Origin: Circinella minor
Taxonomy: Eukaryota > Mucoromycota > Mucoromycetes > Mucorales > Lichtheimiaceae
Assembly (NCBI GenBank): GCA_016758965.1
Contig: JAEPRB010000001.1
Span: 62,001 to 126,000, forward strand
Reading direction: 5' to 3'
Length of the DNA stretch: 64,000 nucleotides
Shown: piece after piece, positions 57,476 to 64,000 of the stretch
How positions within the stretch are numbered: the first letter of the stretch is position 1
How the letters are laid out: every line of letters begins with the position of its first letter
The notes under the pieces: generated by a model
The model's input: the letters and a program-made list of their open reading frames with translations, nothing else
Database searches by the model: none
Told to the model about the DNA's origin: nothing
Made by a program: the position numbers and the translations under genes

Positions 57476-59339
57476 TTACACGTCATCGTTGTAAATATCT
57501 TGAAGAGCATTTAATAACGTATGTTCCTCATCATCCATTTCCAATGACCAAAACATAATTCCACCCAACTTGTATTTCTTGGCATAATCAACTTTTGCCT
57601 TAAGTGATTGTGGATTATCAAAACTTAAAAACTGTTTTTGTTGGTCATTATAAGCAAAAGGAGTCCTTGTATCAGAACTATAATATTTTCTCCAACTATT
57701 GTTATTCAATACAGATTGTTTGATAGATCGCCATTGCATTTCGCCAGAATATGATTTTTCGGTTGCACCAGGACAAGGTTCGGAGGCATAACTATCATGT
57801 TGATCAGCTTGAATTTGAGGATGGCTATGATCAATTAAAAGATATTGGCTATTATCATTATCACTGGATTCTGTTACGAGTGTAGTGTAGCCAAAGAAAG
57901 GAACACCTAAAATGATACGTTCGAAAGGAATACCCGTCTTGTTCCATTGCTGAATAGCAATATCAACGGTGGGTTCATGATTGGGACCAGTGTGAAAAAG
58001 TGGTGCGTTGGCGCTTGTGTAATTTCCATGATATTTGTTCAAATCATAAACCTATTACGTATAAATATATTATTGTTTTAATTTTGTTAGTATAAATTAT
58101 ACTAGAATATATAGAAATATAAATTGACGACAATAAAAAAAAATATTTTACGTACCATGATTTGTAACGCATCAAAAGCCGTAGACCAAGCAGGATCAAG
58201 AGATTCATAGGGTTGTTTATTTTCATTATTAAAAACCAACGCACTAACTGCAGCTGTCAATCGCTTTCTATTATGAGGAAATTTGTCATCAAGTTTAGAT
58301 CGTAAAAGTTGAACAAACTTTAAAAGGTTGGGTGTATCTTGTGAATTACTATACATTTCATTTAAATAATATTTTGCTATTAGAATGTTTTGTCATAATA
58401 TAAAAAAAAAATTCACAGTACTTTTATTATATATATATATCGTAAGCTTACTTTTCGTTACAGGAAATACCGTTTGCGCTGTTGGGATACTCTATAAAAT
58501 GTGCATAAAACTGCCATTGAGTATGTCTTTTTTTGACTCGTTTTTGTCTATAAGAGGTTTACCCCACTGTTCATTTTGTTTACTCAAGTCTTTCTTACCC
58601 CAATCAATATCAACGCCATCGAGATTATAATCTACACATGTTTGTACAAGAGTATTTGCAAATTTCTGACGTGATTCCTCAGTGGAGACCAATGAACTAA
58701 AATACAATGACCCAGTCCATCTACATTATAAATGTTGTCAGTTTATCTATTTAGTTTAATTATTCATTACCCAGATATGTAGCAGCTTTCTTGTCAAAAA
58801 GTAAAAAAAAAAAAAAAAAAAAATAACTACCCTCCCACACTAAGACTGACACTCTTGTTATTATTATGTGCATCACTAACAACTATTTAATATGTATAAA
58901 TTGAATACAGAAATGTAAGAATAATTATTAAAGAAAAATCAAGGGGGCGATAAGAGGAAGAAATGTCTTTTCTTTTTTTTTACTAAAAAAGAATAATATT
59001 ACCAGATTTGAGTTGATTAGGACTAAATTGTGAAAGTTTGCCTTGTCCATCAGGAACAGCAAAAGCATAGTTGATATGATCGAGTTTATTCCAAGGGATC
59101 GATTTTGGTACTTCCTATATTATTATGTATTATTTTTACTATTATTAATACACCGTTATTATAAATTATCGTTTTCTAATTTATTATTGTTATTAAATAA
59201 GTACCCAATCAGCAATATAAGCTGTTAATTTATGACATTTAGTTGTTTGTCCATCAGGTAGTACAAGCAGATCAGCTAATGCTGTAGTGACAATAAATAC
59301 TAGTAAAAGCGAAAAAACCTGTAAAGACTGGCAATACAT
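57476..59339 (-). CDS. Secreted GH18 chitinase, about 410 aa
   Basis: The start at 59339 begins MYCQSLQVFSLLLVFIVTTA, a clear signal peptide cut after TALA. Exon 1 is 59339-59205, followed by five introns to the TAA at 57476. GH18 landmarks: YIADW at the barrel start, DHINYAFAVPDG, SVSLSVGGWTGS, the catalytic DGVDIDWEYP, and the final FWSLEMDDE strand. The catalytic Glu codon is split G/AG by an intron, which reads through correctly. It hydrolyses beta-1,4-linked GlcNAc in chitin; secretion suggests wall remodelling or nutrition. A Cys pair (SCNE and EPCPG) could form disulfides. No chitin-binding module or GPI-type tail is seen. Confidence 0.9.
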
Positions 59340-61630
59340 TCTCCGGGAAAATTCAAACTTATTTTGTGAGGGATAGCTTGCTTGAAGCAACGGGATAGTA
59401 GTTTTATTAAAAGAAGACAAGAATGCATCGATTTAAGAGAGAACATAGTCCCTTTTTATACTTTTTTTTATGTTCGCTATGTTGTCAGCGAGGCTACGTA
59501 TATAACCATTCACAAAAAAAAAATTAGGTGTTCACGATTCGTCATGCTCAAATAAACTGCATAGATAATTATTATGATGAGTGTTGCTTATTTTTCAATA
59601 TCTTTATTGTGTGCCATATGACAACAGGGACAATAGAACCCCTGCAATCAAATATATATTCAATATTGGGGTTATTGACCACTATTACTCCTTTGGCTCT
59701 CTTCTGTCGATATCTCTAATAAATCTATGGCCTGGAAAAGTATTTTTACGTCGTGAATTTAGATGACAAAAAAAAACCCCTGATACAGTCTTGATTTTTT
59801 CTTTAATATGTCGACAACTTCCGTACGATAATAAATATTGAGAAGACACATTATGTATAGCATTAACAACACTTGAATGAAGCGATGGTAAACGGTTGAT
59901 ATGTTATTTTATACCAATAGAGATCCCAGCCACTGTGCTAGGGAAATTTTATTGGCTGGAATGATTTGAATATGAGTTGTATCGTCGAAGTGTAGATAAA
60001 ATTCAAGATTAACTACGTACACGCAAGAGGACAACAAACTACTCGTTTATGAAGTGTTATTAATAATAGCAAAAATGATTAATGCGGTTGGTGATCACCA
60101 AAAATGCATTAATGTCAACATTGAAAAAAATTATCTTGCCTACTGCTACGTAACAAAGAAGCTAGGATGAAAAGTGTTATATCACGATCGAAATTATTGT
60201 AATTCGTTACTGTTGCTTTTAATCCTTACTTTACGCACATAGACAAGACTGGAAAATTTAACAAGGTGGCAAAAGTCGAACGTTGCTTTTGGTAAAAAAA
60301 AAAAAAATATGCAATATCATACGTACCAATCAAAGTAATGAAAATAATGGCACCACCATAATGTGAGTTATGCTTCCGTACGTACTTAAAATATAGTTAA
60401 TAATCGGCTGTCAACATAACACACGACTACATTACGTAATAACTTTGGAGCATTCTCAATATAGTAAACTACAATATTTAATATTATTTACTGATTCTGC
60501 TACATATTTTATCATGGTCATTAAACCATCATGCACATTCCCTTTATCTTTTAAAATGTTATCTATTTAAAAGTAAATATGATAAAATCAAAGATTCTCT
60601 AGCCCAGCATTTAAATGTAATATGAAACTAAAATAAGACCTATAATTCCCTAGTACGTATCAATATCAACGACACTAAATTATTTACGTAGCAATTATCC
60701 TTATAAATAATTCTGAGCCAGAAAATGTCACCAGTAGTACTGCAATAGCTTTGTCAATTATACTAATTTTTGTTACTATATTAATTGAAACAAAAAGATA
60801 ATGGACATACTGAATAGACATGTTTTAAAATTCAAGAGTGGAGTTTGAGTTCAGTCTTAAACAAGTAGTTCGTCATCCAATCATTTAGTATTTTGATGTA
60901 CACTTTTTATTCATTATGTCATTTTTGATATGTAGTACGTTGTGCAGTACACTTGTTTTTTCGTCAAGGAAATAAAAAAAGAAATCTCAAACTAAAAGAG
61001 AAAACCCAAAAAAAAAAAAAAAAGAAAATATTATGTGTTTACTACAGCCTTACATAGATGCAGAAAGTCTTATATCTTTAACAATTTTTTTCCAAGTCTT
61101 TATTGTATATATATTATATATAAAAAAAAGCATGATAATTTTTTTTACTGCGGTATATATTACGTATTTTAAAGCATAAGTGGAGGAAAGGAAGTAGAAT
61201 CAAGTAAAAATATTTTCTATTTTTATTTTTAAAAAATCGATCAAAATAAAAAGATCGGGGGTGCCATAAATGGAAATGCGCAAATGCATGTCAAGATCTG
61301 GGCTATGAAAACTATAAAATTTATTATCTTTTCAATCATTTCAACTGCATCATTTCTAAAAATCTGTATCCTTTTATCATCAGTAGATCGCCATTTCACA
61401 TGACTAAATAAAAGATAATCACATCATCATCAAAAAAAAAAACAAAAATGACGATATTGTATAGAATCACATGGTCCTTTTTTTTTTTCATATAAATTTT
61501 GAAACCTTTTTTTTTTTAAAAAAAAAAGAAGCCTGAGCTTTAAATTTCATACACTTGTTTGCATAATAAACGATCATATTTTTTTTTCTTTTTTCTTCTT
61601 CTTTTCTTGATTTATTCTCTCAAATATATT
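59340..61630. other. 2.3-kb divergent intergenic region
   Basis: Between the chitinase and trehalase starts. It is AT-rich with short frames only and no recognised gene, RNA or repeat. The last 200 bp before the trehalase start carries poly-T/poly-A runs and a pyrimidine-rich leader. Confidence 0.5.
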
Positions 61631-64000
61631 ATGTCGACTCAAAAAGTACCCATTATTGATGCTGATCTTGATGAGATTGATGTTCATGCACCTGCATCAA
61701 CATATTATACCAGTGGGAAAAATGCTCGACAACGCACAAGAACTTACACTGTAAGTTGATTTTTTTTTTCTTTTTTTTTTTTTTTTTTGCTCATTCCGAA
61801 AAGTTAAAATGATCTTGACGATTCATTGCGAAATGTACTTTTTTTTTGGTTACTATAGAAAACTCGTCTGGATATCAACCCAAAAGCTTTAGATTTGGCA
61901 CCTTATCGTAGAGCTTCGCATGGTAATTTTTTTTTTTCTGTTTGCTTTGTGTAATTAATGCAGTAGTAACCATGACGTCAAATGATTTTTTTTGGGTTGG
62001 GGGGTTAGTTATTTCCATGACAGATTTTTTTTTTGGGGGGGGAGAGCAGGAAATGAATTATTCTTATTGTTGTTATTAACATTAAAAACAAACAAACAAA
62101 CAAACAAACAAACCTTTTAATTACCTTAGATGATAAAAATAAAGCACGTAAATTTTTAATTGATGTTGAAGAAACACAACGTCTAATTCTTGAACAAGAA
62201 GATACAGATGGTGATTACCAAATTACTATTAATGATTTGGGGCCTAAAACAATGCAACTGGGTACAGCTGATTCTGGTGGATACCGTAAAATCGATATTC
62301 GGGGCACATATATGCTTTCAAATTTGCTCCAAGAACTTGCTTTGGCGCATGATTATGGTCGGAAACATATTGTACTTGATGAAGCACGATTAAATGAAAA
62401 TCCGGTGGATCGTTTGTCACGTATGATTCGGTAAAATAAAAATTCTCATCTTCTAAGTCATAAATATATATATACATATATAGTGTCAACTAACAAAAAA
62501 TATATTCATTTAGTCATCATTTTTGGGACGGACTTACTAGACGTATTGATGCAGATACTATTGAAATCATTTGTAGTGATCCTAAAAACAGAACTGTCAA
62601 CCGTAATCCAAGAATCTATATTCCTTACAATGAAAGAGAAATTTATGAATATTACAAGTCTGTATCGGAACAACGATCTCATTTGAACCTGGAAGTCGTT
62701 TATTTACCCAAGGATATTACACCTGAATATGTCAAAAGCATCAATGACGAACCCGGTCTTTTGACCTTGGATATGCGTCGCCAAGAAGATGCCAATGGAA
62801 ATGTTATCTGGCGAGGTGTTCCCTTTGCTGTTCCTGGTGGACGTTTTAACGAAATGTATGGGTGGGATTCTTATTTTGTCGCTTTAGGACTTTTAATTGA
62901 TGGAAGACGTGAGTTAGCTCAAGGCATGGTCGAGAATTTTGCCTATGAAATCAAGCATTATGGTAAAATATTAAACGCCAATCGATCGTACTATTTAACA
63001 AGATCACAGCCACCATTTTTAACAGATATGGCTTATCGTGTGTATGAACGTATGAATCCACAAGAAGAAAAAGAAAACAAGGCCTGGTTAAGAGAAATTT
63101 TAAAATCTGCCATCAAAGAATATCATGAAGTTTGGATGGCAGAACCGCGTTTAGATAAAAAGACGATGTTATCACGTTATAGACCGGATGGGCAAGGTAT
63201 TCCACCGGAAACTGAAGCTTCGCATTTCGCCCATATAATTGAACCTTATGCCAAAAAAAACAATGTCACTATCGAAGCCTTTGATAAACTTTATAATGAT
63301 GGTGAAATTGTTGAACCTGAGTTGGATGAATACTTTTTACACGACCGTGCTGTACGAGAATCAGGTCATGATACAACCTATCGGTTCGACAGAGTGTGTG
63401 CGAATTTGGCTACGATTGATTTAAACACATTGTTATACAAGTATGAAGTCGATTTGGCAAATATGATTAGTCATGTATTGGATAATGAATTGGAGGATTT
63501 CAATGGTGAAAAACAGTATGCTCATGTATGGGCCGAACGAGCCAAAAAACGAAAACAACGGATTGATCAATATTTGTGGAACGAAGAACAAAGTTTGTAT
63601 TTTGATTATAATACTGTAACTGAAAAGCAAGAAACGTATGAAACCGTAACAGCATTTTGGGCCATGTGGGCTGGTTGTGCTTCGGAACATCAAGCAAAAG
63701 CAATGGCCAAGAATTCATTGATTAAATTTGAAGTGCTAGGTGGCCTTGTGTCTGGAACAGAGAATTCGCGTGGTAATATATCGATCGATCGACCAAACCG
63801 GCAATGGGACTTTCCATTTGGATGGGCACCTCATCAAATTATGGCTTGGGAAGGATTCGAAAAATATGGTATGAAGGATCTTGCACGTCGTTTAGCTTAC
63901 CGTTGGTTATATACGTAAGTTTTTCAAACTTTTTAACAAAAAAAAGATGTTATCTCATATATTCATGCATATATTAATATGTATTTTATGCTTATATAGA
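61631..64000 (+). CDS. NTH1: Neutral trehalase (GH37), cut by the window end
   Basis: Exons 61631-61750, 61859-61922, 62130-62430 and 62514-63914; the next acceptor is at 63998-63999, so exon 5 starts on the last base. It hydrolyses trehalose to glucose in the cytosol. Both GH37 signatures are present: [15 protein letters not shown] and [12 protein letters not shown], plus [10 protein letters not shown]. The N-terminal regulatory part has a basic PKA-type site RRAS at residues about 58-61 and a calcium-binding loop [14 protein letters not shown], which mark the neutral, cAMP/Ca-regulated class rather than the acid type. No signal peptide. About 628 residues are visible; the C-terminus lies beyond the window. 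Intron 3 carries an (AAAC)n tract at about 62085-62113. Confidence 0.95.
62085..62113. repeat. (AAAC)n microsatellite in a trehalase intron
   Basis: Seven consecutive AAAC units in the intron between exons 2 and 3 of the trehalase gene. Confidence 0.9.

Noticed and set aside
1..64000. Search for CRISPR arrays, operons, Shine-Dalgarno sites and bacterial terminators
   Set aside because: None found; introns and gene content show eukaryotic nuclear DNA, so these feature types do not apply.

Overview
This window is nuclear DNA of a filamentous fungus, most likely an early-diverging Mucoromycota (Mucorales-type) species. It is strongly AT-rich and full of poly-T and (TA)n tracts. Genes carry many short introns with GTAAGT-like donors and ATAG/TTAG acceptors. 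The gene set is that of a fungus: neutral trehalase, Vac14, Sub2, mitochondrial ATPase inhibitor, GH18 chitinase and mitofissin. Asn-, Ser- and Thr-rich low-complexity protein segments are common. The species assignment is inference; no marker gene here settles it.

Layout. The first 10.2 kb is accessory DNA. It holds a decayed copy of the 5' half of the psuG gene, a GC-richer coding remnant, a broken member of an unrecognised repetitive gene family ('family 1') with a partial tandem copy, two small insertions, and an inverted repeat. From 10.4 to 32.6 kb there is a mostly intact gene block: psuG (-), a two-module membrane amidohydrolase (+), VAC14 (+), a MIT-domain protein (-), a WRKY/FLYWCH-like zinc-finger protein (+), ATG44 mitofissin (-) and an HMG-box protein (-). 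From 32.8 to 41 kb lies a second accessory stretch with two decayed copies of another repetitive family ('family 2'), two TIR elements and a short insertion with long target-site duplication. From 41.1 kb to the right edge are an orphan 407-aa protein, an ADCK1/Mcp2-type kinase-like protein (-), INH1 (+), SUB2 (-), an RPAP3-like TPR protein (+), a CRAL-TRIO protein (+), a METTL21-type methyltransferase (+), a GH18 chitinase (-) and a neutral trehalase (+) cut by the window end.

The intact genes are housekeeping and do not form one pathway. Several act at mitochondria (ATG44, INH1, the kinase-like protein and possibly PsuG), others in mRNA export (SUB2), phosphoinositide and lipid handling (VAC14, CRAL-TRIO) and carbohydrate use (chitinase, trehalase). 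The most unusual signals are the WRKY/FLYWCH-type protein, the psuG gene/pseudogene pair, a 20-nt micro-exon encoding the catalytic loop of the kinase-like protein, and the two decayed repetitive families. Pairwise comparison of the family copies exposes exact insertion sites of small mobile elements. No intact undescribed system is evident. Exon boundaries were read by eye, and checked by reading-frame arithmetic only where stated.
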